Notes: generated by a model not told the origin, from the sequence alone. A stretch of DNA of 64,000 nt from Thiohalophilus sp. (GCF_034522235.1 NZ_JAXHLN010000003.1:1302001-1366000), one strand, 5' to 3'. Positions 49,656 through 59,233 are shown, counted from the stretch's first letter. Made by a program: numbers and translations.

Positions 49656-51121
49656 TGGTCTCAAGGCGCATTCTGTATTGCAGCAGTGAGGCTTACCCGC
49701 TGATCAAAACCGGTGGTCTGGGCGATGTGGCCGGCAGTCTGCCGCGCGCTTTGCAACAACTGGGGCACGATGTGCGTCTGTTGTTACCGGCTTATCGTGA
49801 CCTGTTGCAGAATCTTTCTCATCGACCACGTCACCTGATTGAATTGACGATTGATAACTATCCGGTGGTGCTATGGCAGACAACCTTGCCCGGCAGTCGG
49901 GTTGTTACCTGGTTGGTGGATTGCCCGCCGCTGTTCGATCGTCCCGGTAATCCATATCATGATGCCGATGGCGAACCCTGGCCTGATAATGCGCAGCGGT
50001 TTGCACTGTTTGATCAAGTAGCAGCTCGCCTGGCTGTCGGTCAACCCGGTCTCGACTGGCAGCCGGATATTATCCACGGCAATGACTGGCAATGCGGTTT
50101 GATTCCGGTCTATCTTGAATCGCAGCCCGACCGACCCGGCAGCGTGTTTACCATACACAATCTGGCTTATCAGGGTATTTTCGATCGTCCAGCTTTTGAA
50201 GAACTCGGCCTGCCCGAGTCCCTGTGGCACTTCAGCCGTCTCGAATATTACGGCCGCTTTTCCTTCATCAAAGGTGGACTGGTGTATGCCGATCGGGTTA
50301 CCACCGTCAGTCCGACCTATGCCCGGGAGATCCAGACTGCAACATTCGGTCATGGTATGGAAGGCGTTCTGGCACACAGGTCCGATCGGCTCAGTGGTAT
50401 ACTCAACGGAATTGATACCCGTACCTGGAACCCGGGTACCGATCGCTTTATTGTCAAGCGCTACAACCGGCGGCATCTGGCAGACAAACAGGCCAATAAG
50501 GCAGCCCTGCAAGCGCACTTTGGGCTGCCGCAAACCGACGAGTCCATGTTGATAGGTATGGTTTCCCGCCTGGTGGAACAGAAGGGGATTGATCTTGTCC
50601 TCGACAGCCTGCCACGGTTATTCAGCCTTCCTGTGCAACTGGTGATACTCGGCAGTGGCGACAAACGATATGAACGGGTACTACAACAGGCGATAGAGCA
50701 ATATCCCCGAAAGTTAGCAGTAACGATTGGCTATGACGAGAAACTGGCTCACCGCATCGAAGCGGGTGCCGATCTGTTTTTAATGCCCTCGCGCTTTGAG
50801 CCCTGCGGGCTCAACCAGATGTACAGTCAACGTTATGGCACCCTGCCGTTAGTCACCGCTGTCGGCGGGTTGGTGGATACCGTTATTGATGCCGCGGGTG
50901 AGGCGCTGCAACGGGGTGAGGCCAGCGGATTTGTCATGCGGGAGGTCAGCACAGCGGCACTGCAGGCAAGCCTGCAGCGGGCTGTACGGCGCTATCAGAC
51001 CCCGCTGAGCTGGCGACAGCTGCAACAGTTTGCCATGCAACGGGATTTTTCCTGGGAACGCAGTGCGTCGGCCTACACCGAATTGTACGAACAGGCTCTA
51101 CGGGATAGTCGTACGCCCTGA
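49655..51121 (+). CDS. glgA: Glycogen synthase (ADP-glucose type)
   Basis: GlgA (488 residues, GT5) elongates glycogen using ADP-glucose. The N-terminal SSEAYPLIKTGGLGDVAGSLPRAL carries the ADP-glucose-binding KTGGL motif. IHGNDWQCGLIPVYL, VTTVSPTYAREI and the C-terminal MPSRFEPCGLNQMYSQRYGTLPLV donor-site motif complete the family pattern. Its start overlaps the glgB stop (TAATG), showing coupled translation. Confidence 0.96.
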   Translation: MVSRRILYCSSEAYPLIKTGGLGDVAGSLPRALQQLGHDVRLLLPAYRDLLQNLSHRPRHLIELTIDNYPVVLWQTTLPGSRVVTWLVDCPPLFDRPGNPYHDADGEPWPDNAQRFALFDQVAARLAVGQPGLDWQPDIIHGNDWQCGLIPVYLESQPDRPGSVFTIHNLAYQGIFDRPAFEELGLPESLWHFSRLEYYGRFSFIKGGLVYADRVTTVSPTYAREIQTATFGHGMEGVLAHRSDRLSGILNGIDTRTWNPGTDRFIVKRYNRRHLADKQANKAALQAHFGLPQTDESMLIGMVSRLVEQKGIDLVLDSLPRLFSLPVQLVILGSGDKRYERVLQQAIEQYPRKLAVTIGYDEKLAHRIEAGADLFLMPSRFEPCGLNQMYSQRYGTLPLVTAVGGLVDTVIDAAGEALQRGEASGFVMREVSTAALQASLQRAVRRYQTPLSWRQLQQFAMQRDFSWERSASAYTELYEQALRDSRTP

Positions 51122-51134
51122 TTTTGCGGGCTTT

Positions 51135-51338
51135 TTAATTCAGACGTTTCTTCGCTGCGGCAAAACAGTCCTCTCGCCACAGGCAGCTCTGCTGGTCGCA
51201 GATCCCGTTGACGGCGGTGGCAAAGCAGTTGAAGTTGCCTTCCGCCGACTGGATCTGCCGTACCAGCTCAACCTTGCTCTGGCGCGAGGTCTTCAGACCG
51301 TGCTGTTTGGCGATTTGCCGGATATCCTGTATTTGCAT
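51135..51338 (-). CDS. Small SAP-domain-like protein with a cysteine-rich tail
   Basis: The 67-residue product starts MQIQDIRQIAKQHGLKTSRQ and continues KVELVRQIQ, a SAP/Rho-N-type helix-turn-helix used for nucleic-acid binding. The tail has four cysteines in CFATAVNGICDQQSCLWREDC, a recurrent pattern in small proteins of this kind from proteobacteria; it might bind a metal. AGGAG lies 7 bases before the ATG. Function unknown. It converges on glgA with 13 bases between the stops. Confidence 0.75.
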   Translation of the reverse strand: MQIQDIRQIAKQHGLKTSRQSKVELVRQIQSAEGNFNCFATAVNGICDQQSCLWREDCFAAAKKRLN

Positions 51339-51520
51339 AGCTTATCTCCTGAGCGACCCGTTATGGACAAGTCTGGATCCGGGTTATGCCATCCATGTGG
51401 CAAACCCGGTAAGGGAAGGCAAAGTATAGACCCGATTTGCGGATTCCGGAAAAAGAAAAGGCACAGCCCGGGGAAGACTGCGCCAAAGGCGGAGTTGAAT
51501 CCGCATCGAGGTTTCCACCA

Positions 51521-51667
51521 TCAGGCGGGAGGAGATAACACGTTATCAGCGGCAACCGGCTCCGTGGCCGCTGGCGGGACGGATTGGCTAACGCCGTAAG
51601 GCTCATGGTCTTCGTCGGACTTCAAAAATAACTCAACGAACGTGGCGTAATTAAACTGACTGTTCAT
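51521..51667 (-). CDS. Possible 48-residue protein (unrecognised)
   Basis: ATG 51667 is preceded at normal distance by GGAGG, and the frame is open for 48 codons to TGA at 51521. The product begins MNSQFNYATFVELFLKSDED and continues EPYGVSQ with a proline- and alanine-rich tail. I do not recognise a family. The strong ribosome site and position before the SAP-domain gene in the same direction (about 180 bases between) favour a real gene. It is too short for confidence. Confidence 0.4.
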   Translation of the reverse strand: MNSQFNYATFVELFLKSDEDHEPYGVSQSVPPAATEPVAADNVLSPPA

Positions 51668-52318
51668 GACGGCTCACCTCCAGGGTTTGATTGAGTCTTG
51701 TGAACACGCGCTACAACAAACCTCTTTCAACAATCATGCCAGCCGAATGACCGTAGTGCTTCATTGAGGCAAGTCACTGTATTTAAATGAAATACATTAT
51801 TGCTCCGGGTTTGATTTATTTGAATTGACTCGCCCGGTGTTAGGTTTTCGCACCCGCCTGGAACGTTCCGGACTTTCCTGCACGCTAATGGTGCGAAGAA
51901 CAAAAACCGCTCTATCTATGCGGTAATCATGTCAAAATTGGCCGCGACACGCGGCGCTTTTTCAATCTTTTTATCTGTCGCTGTATGGTGAAAAAGACCA
52001 TTTGGCTGCTACCCAGGCGAGTCAGTGAGTAGGAGGCGCACTCCACGACTCCCGCTGATCGTGAAGTTGGTGACGCACTGCGCGATCAGCGCTGCCTGGC
52101 GCGATCGATGGGTGTGATTGGGAACAGGGAGGCGGAACAGTGCCGTTGCCGGGTGACTGGCGGGTTATCCGACAACGGCGACTACAGCAAGCGCGGCTGA
52201 TCGGCGCCGCACAGGAGGCGGGTTGCTGCCACGGCGGCGTGTTTACCGAGCAACTACATAGGTTTTTTCTGAGTGGAATTTCGGTCAGTGCCTGTCGAAA
52301 ACGATTAAAATGTTCTAA
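51668..52318. other. Intergenic stretch with a stand-alone terminator
   Basis: No gene recognised in 650 bases. An intrinsic terminator on the + strand (GCCGCG ACA CGCGGC, then GCTTTTT, 51941-51962) has no gene in front of it. Two small hairpins (about GCAC/GTGC near 51882 and CCGC/GCGG near 51907) precede it, so a short RNA is conceivable. The part from 52020 on may be the decayed beginning of the diguanylate cyclase that follows. Confidence 0.4.
51941..51962 (+). terminator. Orphan intrinsic terminator
   Basis: Six-base GC stem, ACA loop and T-run (T5 after GC). No recognisable gene precedes it on this strand for 800 bases. Confidence 0.6.
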
Positions 52319-52982
52319 TCTTTCAGCCTGGTAATATTTTCCCTGGCGCTCTATCTCAACCGCAATGGCCATTATTATCTGGCCTTGTGGTTGACCTACA
52401 TCGAGGTGATTTTGAAGTTATTCTGTCCGCTGTTCCTGTCGGGTTGATGATTGTGCTTTATACCGACCCGCTTGGAATGTTCCCGGTATATCATTTGGAT
52501 TTTCGTGCTATTCACCTGTTGCATATCGGTAATCTAATTGCCACCGTGGCGCTGGTGGCCTATCTGGCGCATTATTACTCCAAGGGGGTCAATGACTCGG
52601 AAAGGCAGCTCCAGAAGCTGACCGAAGCGTATAAAGAGCTTGCTACGTATGATTCACTAACAAGATTACTTAATCGTCATGCGATGATGCAGGCGATAGA
52701 AGATGAGGTCAGTCGTTTCCGTCGGTTCAAAAAGCCCTTTGTTCTGGCGCTGGGTGATATCGATGATTTCAAGAATATTGATGACCGTTTTGGCCATCAT
52801 ACCGGCGATGTGTTGTTAAAGGAGTTTGCGTTATGCATGCAGCAACGATTACTTTCGGCGCGTGCCAGTACAGTGATGCGCAGGGTGTCGAGAAAACCAT
52901 TCAATTTTCCGACAAGGCGATGTACCAGGGCAAGCGTGGCGGCAAAAACCGGGTGGTATTGGCAAGGGGCGAACAGGAGTAA
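52319..52982 (+). pseudogene. Decayed membrane-anchored diguanylate cyclase (GGDEF)
   Basis: Three fragments in different frames add up to part of one gene. 52319-52447 encodes membrane text (LVIFSLALYLNRNGHYYLALWLTYIEV). 52387 to about 52850 encodes a last membrane helix and the first half of a GGDEF domain (YDSLTRLLNRHAMMQAIEDE, DIDDFKNIDDRFGHHTGDVLLKEF). Then, after a frame change, 52833-52982 encodes the GGDEF C-terminal part (FSDKAMYQGKRGGKNRVV). The segment with the GG(D/E)EF motif itself is missing, so an internal deletion removed the active site. The gene cannot make a working enzyme. Confidence 0.8.
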
Positions 52983-52997
52983 CTGTCAACCGTCTTG

Positions 52998-53972
52998 TTA
53001 GCCGGCTCCTGCCACATATATGACAAGATAGCCTGTATATCCCCCAAATGCCGTTAGCAGCAGCCCTCCTTCCAGCCGGTTAATGCGACCGCCACCGTGT
53101 AGACGATATCCGAATAGAAACAGCGATAGAGTCAACACTCCCATGACCAGTATGTCACGTGTCAGAACCTCGCCCGGGATCGCCATCGGTTGAATCATCC
53201 CCGCTATGCCGACTACCGCCAGAGTATTGAACAGGTTAGAGCCGAGTACATTGCCCAGCGCAAGGTCATGCTCGCCTTTGCGCACCGCGGCAAGGGATGA
53301 GGCCAGTTCCGGCAGAGAGGTTCCCACTGCGACAACCGTCAGACCGATGATCAGATCGCTAACACCAAATCCCCGGGCGATCTCCACGGCTCCCCATACC
53401 AGTCCCCGGGAGCTGACAATCAACAGCACCAGACCGATAAAAAGCCAGATTAGTGCCCGCTTAAGCGGCAAAGGATGAGAAGCCAGTTCGGCCTCCATTT
53501 CATTTGCAAGGGGGTCACTACGCGCTCGCAGTCCTTGGTAAATGGACCAGCCCATCAGGCCGCCGAATACCAGTAGCAATATTCCCGCATCCAGTCGACT
53601 CAGCCTGCCATCCCACAACTGCCAGGCGGCCAGCGCGGTAACCAGAGTGAGAATCGGCAGTTCCTTGCGTAAAACTTGAGAGTGCACCGCAATTGGACTG
53701 AGAAGAGCCGTCAGTCCCAGGATCAGGGCGATGTTGGTGATATTGGAGCCGTAGGCGTTGCCCAGTGCCAGCCCCGGAGTGCCCTGCCAGGCAGCCAGGG
53801 CCGAGACTACCATCTCCGGTGCGGAGGTCCCAAAGCCGATAATGACCATACCGATCAGTAACGGCGGCATGCCAAGGTAGCGGGCCGCCGCGGCCGAGCC
53901 TTCCACGAATCGGTCCGCGCTCCAGATTAATAACGCGAGACTGATGACGATGACCAGCAGGGCCAGGCTCAT
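52998..53972 (-). CDS. Calcium/sodium antiporter (CaCA family, YrbG-like)
   Basis: The 324-residue protein has about ten membrane helices in two homologous halves. The alpha repeats are clear: GMVIIGFGTSAPEMVVSALAA with ALGNAYGSNITNIALILG in the first half, and GLTVVAVGTSLPELASSLAAV with ALGNVLGSNLFNTLAVVG in the second. It probably exchanges Ca2+ for Na+ or H+ at the inner membrane. ATG 53972 with AGGAG in front is preferred over the longer frame. It converges on the cyclase pseudogene. Confidence 0.9.
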   Translation of the reverse strand: MSLALLVIVISLALLIWSADRFVEGSAAAARYLGMPPLLIGMVIIGFGTSAPEMVVSALAAWQGTPGLALGNAYGSNITNIALILGLTALLSPIAVHSQVLRKELPILTLVTALAAWQLWDGRLSRLDAGILLLVFGGLMGWSIYQGLRARSDPLANEMEAELASHPLPLKRALIWLFIGLVLLIVSSRGLVWGAVEIARGFGVSDLIIGLTVVAVGTSLPELASSLAAVRKGEHDLALGNVLGSNLFNTLAVVGIAGMIQPMAIPGEVLTRDILVMGVLTLSLFLFGYRLHGGGRINRLEGGLLLTAFGGYTGYLVIYVAGAG

Positions 53973-54105
53973 TGCACGCTCCTGTTTGAATTTTGGCAAC
54001 TTTCGCAAAAAACATCGAACAATGTCTGTGGCATGAATTGCCTGGCGTTGCCGGGCGCCAGGTCAGGTTGCTGCAGCAGGTCTGTTATCCAGCCGGGATA
54101 ATGCA

Positions 54106-54753
54106 TCAGTGGGTCGGTTCCAGCAGCGGCACCAGTTCTTCCCAGACATTGCGCATGATGCTCGGTTGGGCTTCTGCCGTCGGGTGAATGCCGTCGTTTT
54201 GCATCAGTGAGGCGTCGTCGGCAACCTGATTGAGAATTCGGGGAACCAGAGGGATGTTGTAGCGTTCGGCGAGTTCCTGATACAGTGCCGCGAATCGGGC
54301 ATTATAAGCGGCACCATAGTTAGGTGGCAGGCGCACACCGGCCAGCAGGACCCGGGCGTGTTGTTCCTGACTCCGTTCAATAATGTTCGCCAGACTGGTT
54401 TTGATCTCGGAAAAGGGCAGGCCGCGCAAGCCGTCATTGCCGCCAAGTGCGATAATGACAATCGCCGGTTTATGGTTGTGCAAGGCCGAATCAATACGAC
54501 TGAGTCCGGTCCGGGTTGTGTCTCCACTGACACTGGCATTGATAATTGTATAATCATAGCCTTGATTTGCCAGTTTTCTCTGCAACAGCGCGACCCAGCC
54601 CTGTTCCCGGTCGATGCCGTAAGCGCCGCTAAGGCTATCTCCCAAGACCAGAATATTTTCCTGTTTTTTATTTTCGCTGTACGCGCTATGGTTGGCGGCC
54701 ATTAGCACGCAAACCAGTGCGGGCAGAATTAATCGAGAGATTGTTGTCATCAT
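54106..54753 (-). CDS. tesA: Periplasmic acyl-CoA thioesterase I / lysophospholipase (TesA)
   Basis: The 215-residue SGNH hydrolase has a signal peptide (MMTTISRLILPALVCVLMAANHS), the nucleophile block ILVLGDSLSGAYG, block III GGND, and the catalytic pair in NDGIHPTAEAQ. TesA hydrolyses acyl-thioesters and lysophospholipids in the periplasm. As in E. coli, it lies divergently to ybbA-ybbP. Its ATG and that of ybbA overlap on opposite strands (CATG). Confidence 0.92.
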   Translation of the reverse strand: MMTTISRLILPALVCVLMAANHSAYSENKKQENILVLGDSLSGAYGIDREQGWVALLQRKLANQGYDYTIINASVSGDTTRTGLSRIDSALHNHKPAIVIIALGGNDGLRGLPFSEIKTSLANIIERSQEQHARVLLAGVRLPPNYGAAYNARFAALYQELAERYNIPLVPRILNQVADDASLMQNDGIHPTAEAQPSIMRNVWEELVPLLEPTH

Positions 54754-55459
54754 GTCAGAACGTATTTCCCGTGCCTTTGTCGAAGCTCAGAACCTGGGTA
54801 AACAGGTCATTACCCGCGACGGGGTACTGACTCTGTTGCATGATATCAATTTTAGCGTCGAGGCGGGAACGTCATTGGCCATTTTAGGTACTTCGGGCTC
54901 GGGCAAAACTACCTTGCTGGGGTTGCTCGCGGGCCTGGATACACCGACCGAAGGTGAGGTAATCCTCGATGGTCAGGCCCTGAATACCTTTGATGAAGAC
55001 GGTCGTGCTCAACTACGGGCTGAGCTGGTCGGCTTTGTGTTCCAGAACTTTCAGCTGTTGCCTGGTCTGACCGCACTGGAGAACGTGATGTTGCCCCTTG
55101 AATTAGCACAGACGCCGCATCCGCGCGAAACGGCCAGTGAACTGCTGGTGCGCGTCGGGCTTGGCGAGCGCCTGCACCACTACCCCAATCAATTATCCGG
55201 CGGCGAACAACAGCGTTGTGCCATTGCCCGCGCTTTTGCCACGCAACCCCGCTGCCTGTTCGCCGACGAACCGACCGGCAATCTCGATAGCAAGACCGGC
55301 AAGCGGATCATCGCGCTGTTGTTTGAACTCAACAGTGAGCACGGTACTACATTGATTATGGCCACTCATGATCACAATTTGTCGAAAATGTGTCACCGGC
55401 GCTTGTACCTGGATGCCGGACACATCATTGACTCGCCTGCAATTGATCCGCATGACTGA
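54752..55459 (+). CDS. ybbA: ABC transporter ATP-binding protein YbbA
   Basis: The 235-residue protein is a LolD/MacB-type ATPase: Walker A GTSGSGKTT, Q-loop FVFQNFQLLPGLTALENV, signature LSGGEQQRCAIARAF, Walker B CLFADEPTGNLD and the H-switch in MATHDHN. It should power the permease YbbP, whose start overlaps its end by 8 bases. ATG 54752 (MSERISRAF) is preferred; the frame also runs upstream across tesA. Confidence 0.93.
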   Translation: MSERISRAFVEAQNLGKQVITRDGVLTLLHDINFSVEAGTSLAILGTSGSGKTTLLGLLAGLDTPTEGEVILDGQALNTFDEDGRAQLRAELVGFVFQNFQLLPGLTALENVMLPLELAQTPHPRETASELLVRVGLGERLHHYPNQLSGGEQQRCAIARAFATQPRCLFADEPTGNLDSKTGKRIIALLFELNSEHGTTLIMATHDHNLSKMCHRRLYLDAGHIIDSPAIDPHD

Positions 55460-57971
55460 GAAATCTCTGGGAGCGGCATTCTACTGGTTCAACTCATGGC
55501 GCATGTTGTGGCGTGACTGGCGTGGTGGTGAACTCAGTATTCTCGCGCTGGGACTGGTGATTGCGGTGACCAGCATCACTGCCGTGGGTTTTTTTACCGA
55601 TCGCATAGAACGTGGTATGCAGGAACAATCCGCCGAACTGATCGGCGCTGATCTGGTAATCCGCTCACGACAGGTCCGGGTGACTGACTACCTCGAATCC
55701 GCCCGTGAACGCCAGCTACAGGTTGCGACAACCCAAGAGTTTCGCAGTGTGATATTGAGTACTGATACCCCGCAACTGGTTGAAGTCAAGGCGGTCTCGC
55801 AAGGTTACCCTCTGCGCGGGACTCTGCGCGTCAGTGATACGCCCTTTGCCGCGGATCAGGCGACAACCACAATTCCGGCCCAAGGGGATATCTGGGTGGA
55901 TGCGCGCCTGTTGCCACTGCTGGATATTGAGATGGGCGACAAGGTCAGTCTCGGGAACAAGCGTTTTACCCTGCGCAAAGTACTACGCTACGAGCCGGAT
56001 CGTGGTGGCGATATGTTCAGCGTGGCACCACGGGTGTTGATGAATAGTCGGGATCTGGATGCTACCGGTCTGATCGGCACCGGTTCGCGGGTTAGCTATC
56101 GTGTACTGATTGCCGGTTCGCGTGAGCAGATTGAGGATTATCGTCGGAATCTGGAGCAACGCCTGCGTGACAACGAGCGACTATTAACGGTCGAAGAGGG
56201 GCGCCCTGAGCTCAACACCGCCTTGCAACGGGCCCGGCAGTTCCTGGGTTTGGCGGCGCTGATCAGCGTACTGCTGGCCGGCGTGGCGATTGCCACCGTG
56301 GCGTACCGTTTTACCCGTCGGCATCTGGATACCAGTGCCATGTTACGTTGCCTGGGTGCGGCGCAACGTACCATCATTGCACTGTTCAGTCTGGAGATGA
56401 TCTGGTTGGCTCTGCTGGCCAGTACGGTTGGTTGTGTGCTGGGGTTCTTCACCCAGTATGTGATTACCGAATTACTGGATCAGTTGTTAATCGCCCGGCT
56501 GCCGCCTCCCTCCTTCAAGGTGATTTTGCCGGGTTATGCGACCGGTATTGTCCTGTTGATGGGCTTTGCCCTGCCGCCACTGCTGGCGCTACGCGCCGTG
56601 CCGCCATTGCGGGTATTGCGCAAGGAGATGATGCCTCAACCGGTGAGCGGCTGGATACTCTATCTGGCGGTGGTGATCTGCATGGTGTTGTTGCTGTACT
56701 GGCAGATTGGTAATCTCAAACTGGTGGCGCTGGTGTTTGGCGGCATGCTGGTGACATTGTTGGTACTGACTGGCGCGGCATATGGATTGATTCGTCTGGT
56801 GAATCGTTTGCGCGGGCAGGTCGGCGTCGCGTGGCGCTTTGGGCTTGCCAATATTTCCCGACGTCCCGCCAGCAGTGTTGTCCAGATCGTGGCGTTTGGT
56901 ATCGGAATCATGGTGTTGTTACTGTTGTCCACTGTACGCTCCGATCTGCTGGAAGACTGGCAACGCAGTTTGCCGGCGGATGCGCCCAATCATTTTGTTA
57001 TTAACGTCCAGCCGGATCAGACCGAGGAAATTCAACAGTTTTTTTCCGAGCGCGGTGTCAAAAATACCCGTTTATATCCCATGGTGCGTGCGCGGCTGGT
57101 GGAAATTAATGGCGAACCGGTAGAGCGTTCGGATTATGAGGATGACCGTGCACAACGCATGGTGAGCCGTGAGTTTAATCTTTCCTGGGCAGAGAAAATG
57201 CAACGGGACAATACTCTGGTGGCGGGGCAGTGGTGGGGCGAGGAGGATATTGGTCAACCGCTGATTTCACTGGAAGCGGGCCTGGCCGAGACCCTGGGAC
57301 TCGGTGTGAATGATGTCATGGGGTTTGATGTCAATGGGGAGCTAGTCGACTTGACTGTCTATAATCTGCGCGCGGTGGAGTGGGACAGTTTCAATATCAA
57401 TTTCTTTACCGTGGTTGCACCCGGTTTTCTGGAAGACAAACCGGCCAGCTGGATCACCAGTGTGTACTTGAATAAGGAGCAGCGTCAACAGTTGGGAACA
57501 CTGGTGCGTGAATTTCCAAATGTGACCTTGATCGATGTGGAAACCATCATGTTGCGGGTACGCAACATTATGGATCGCGTATCGCAGGCGATCGAATTTA
57601 TTTTTCTGTTTACCCTGCTGGCAGGGCTGGCTGTTCTGTACGCCGCGATCCAGGCCAACCAGGATGAGCGGCGTTTCGAAAATGCGGTGTTGCGGACCCT
57701 GGGAGCCAAGCAACGCACATTGATGTTTGGACTGCTTTCCGAATTTACTGTCCTGGGTGCGCTGTCGGGGCTGTTGGCGGGCCTCTCCGCGACGTCACTG
57801 GCCTGGGTGCTGGCCGAGTTTCTGTTCGGGTTTGATTATCGGTTTGACATCAGCATCGTACTGATTGGCGTTGTCAGCGGTATCCTGATCGTCGCGAGCG
57901 CAGGTCTGCTCGGGACTCGCAGCGTGTTAACCCACCCACCGATTGCCACCTTGCGTGAGGGCGCGGCATAA
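55452..57971 (+). CDS. ybbP: FtsX-type ABC permease YbbP
   Basis: The 839-residue membrane protein has the layout of the large YbbP permeases: one N-terminal helix, a long periplasmic domain, a FtsX core, a further helix pair in the middle, a second periplasmic domain and a second FtsX core (LFTLLAGLAVLYAAIQANQDERRFENAVLRTLGAKQRTL). The partner ATPase is YbbA. The substrate is unknown; proposals for the family involve lipoprotein or lipid handling. Both genes are conserved next to tesA. Confidence 0.92.
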   Translation: MTEKSLGAAFYWFNSWRMLWRDWRGGELSILALGLVIAVTSITAVGFFTDRIERGMQEQSAELIGADLVIRSRQVRVTDYLESARERQLQVATTQEFRSVILSTDTPQLVEVKAVSQGYPLRGTLRVSDTPFAADQATTTIPAQGDIWVDARLLPLLDIEMGDKVSLGNKRFTLRKVLRYEPDRGGDMFSVAPRVLMNSRDLDATGLIGTGSRVSYRVLIAGSREQIEDYRRNLEQRLRDNERLLTVEEGRPELNTALQRARQFLGLAALISVLLAGVAIATVAYRFTRRHLDTSAMLRCLGAAQRTIIALFSLEMIWLALLASTVGCVLGFFTQYVITELLDQLLIARLPPPSFKVILPGYATGIVLLMGFALPPLLALRAVPPLRVLRKEMMPQPVSGWILYLAVVICMVLLLYWQIGNLKLVALVFGGMLVTLLVLTGAAYGLIRLVNRLRGQVGVAWRFGLANISRRPASSVVQIVAFGIGIMVLLLLSTVRSDLLEDWQRSLPADAPNHFVINVQPDQTEEIQQFFSERGVKNTRLYPMVRARLVEINGEPVERSDYEDDRAQRMVSREFNLSWAEKMQRDNTLVAGQWWGEEDIGQPLISLEAGLAETLGLGVNDVMGFDVNGELVDLTVYNLRAVEWDSFNINFFTVVAPGFLEDKPASWITSVYLNKEQRQQLGTLVREFPNVTLIDVETIMLRVRNIMDRVSQAIEFIFLFTLLAGLAVLYAAIQANQDERRFENAVLRTLGAKQRTLMFGLLSEFTVLGALSGLLAGLSATSLAWVLAEFLFGFDYRFDISIVLIGVVSGILIVASAGLLGTRSVLTHPPIATLREGAA

Positions 57972-58145
57972 CTAACGGTGCTGGTCTGTTTTATCAGTCA
58001 GTCCGACATGCAAGCTGGTGTGAGCACAGCAGGTCGGGTCGATCTCAAGCGTCATTTGGACCGATGATGGTAATCATATGTTATCAGGTATTTGCAGAGT
58101 ATCTGACATTAACGGCATTAAGACTTTCAGGTATAGTTACCGGCT

Positions 58146-59174
58146 ATGGATATTCTGACCCAGGGTCTGCTTGGCGGTGTGCTGGTGCAGTCGATCGCCC
58201 GCAAAGGCGAGAAAAAAGTGGCGACACTGGCCGGCCTGTTTGCCGGTCTGCTTGCGGATCTGGATATTCTGATCCATTCGGCAGACGATCCGCTGCTGAA
58301 TATCGAGTTTCATCGCCATTTTACCCATTCGCTGTTGTTCATTCCCCCCGGTGGGGCTATTGCTGCTCTGATTCTGTGGCCGTTGCTGCGTCGCCATCTA
58401 TCACTCAAGCGACTCTATCTTTTCTGCCTTGCCGGCTTCAGCCTCAGCGGGGTGCTGGATGCACTGACCAGCTACGGTACAATGCTGTTCTGGCCTTTTT
58501 CCGAACAGCGGGTTGCGCTGAATCTCATCGCAATCGTCGATCCGGTATTTACCTTGATCCTGCTGCTGGGACTATTGCTGGGTCTCAGACTCCCCGAGCG
58601 GCGGCTGGCGTTGGGTGCACTGATCTTGGGTGCCGGTTATCTGGGCTTCGCCGGCGTGCAACAACAGCGTGCGCAGAATGTGATGGCAGAAGTGACTGCC
58701 GCGCGCTCCCACGTGCCGCAACGACAGGTGGTGAAACCGACCATGGGCAACCTGCTGTTATGGCGTTCGGTGTATGTGCATGATGGGCGGATTTATGTGG
58801 ATGCGGTACGGGTCGGCCTGCTGGCCGACAGGTTGATTTTTCCCGGCGATTCGGTGGCCCGCTTCATTCAACATCGCGATCTGCCGCAACTGGAACCGCA
58901 GACAACCCTGGCCGGGGATATCCGCCGTTTCGAACGGTTTTCCGATGGTTTCGTTGCGTTCGATCCACAGCAGGAGAATGTCCTCGGCGATATGCGCTAC
59001 AGCATGTTGCCCAACAGTGTTCGGCCGTTGTGGGGCATCGTGATCGATCCCAAACAGCCACAGCAGCATGTCGATTACCGTTTCTTCCGTGACAGCAGCG
59101 CCGGGGTCCGTCATACTTTTATTAACATGCTTCTGGGGCGGTGTGATGAGGTTGATTGTTATCGGGCAGACTGA
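58146..59174 (+). CDS. Inner-membrane metal-dependent hydrolase (YdjM/YbcI family)
   Basis: The 342-residue protein begins MDILTQGLLGGVLVQSIARKGE and has the histidine cluster HRHFTHSLLF at about 58-67, plus LADLDILIH, the signature of the DUF457/YdjM family annotated as membrane-bound metal-dependent hydrolases. About five helices fill the first half; the second half is soluble. The substrate is not known. It stands alone, with about 175 bases before it. Confidence 0.82.
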   Translation: MDILTQGLLGGVLVQSIARKGEKKVATLAGLFAGLLADLDILIHSADDPLLNIEFHRHFTHSLLFIPPGGAIAALILWPLLRRHLSLKRLYLFCLAGFSLSGVLDALTSYGTMLFWPFSEQRVALNLIAIVDPVFTLILLLGLLLGLRLPERRLALGALILGAGYLGFAGVQQQRAQNVMAEVTAARSHVPQRQVVKPTMGNLLLWRSVYVHDGRIYVDAVRVGLLADRLIFPGDSVARFIQHRDLPQLEPQTTLAGDIRRFERFSDGFVAFDPQQENVLGDMRYSMLPNSVRPLWGIVIDPKQPQQHVDYRFFRDSSAGVRHTFINMLLGRCDEVDCYRAD

Positions 59175-59233
59175 CTATAGTCAGTCTGCCGGGTGGCAAG
59201 CATACCCGGCTTTCCCGATAGATGGAGAATTTG

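Noticed and set aside
58064-58783. 239-codon frame overlapping the YdjM-like gene
   Set aside because: Shadow in another frame; the 58146 frame has the family motifs.
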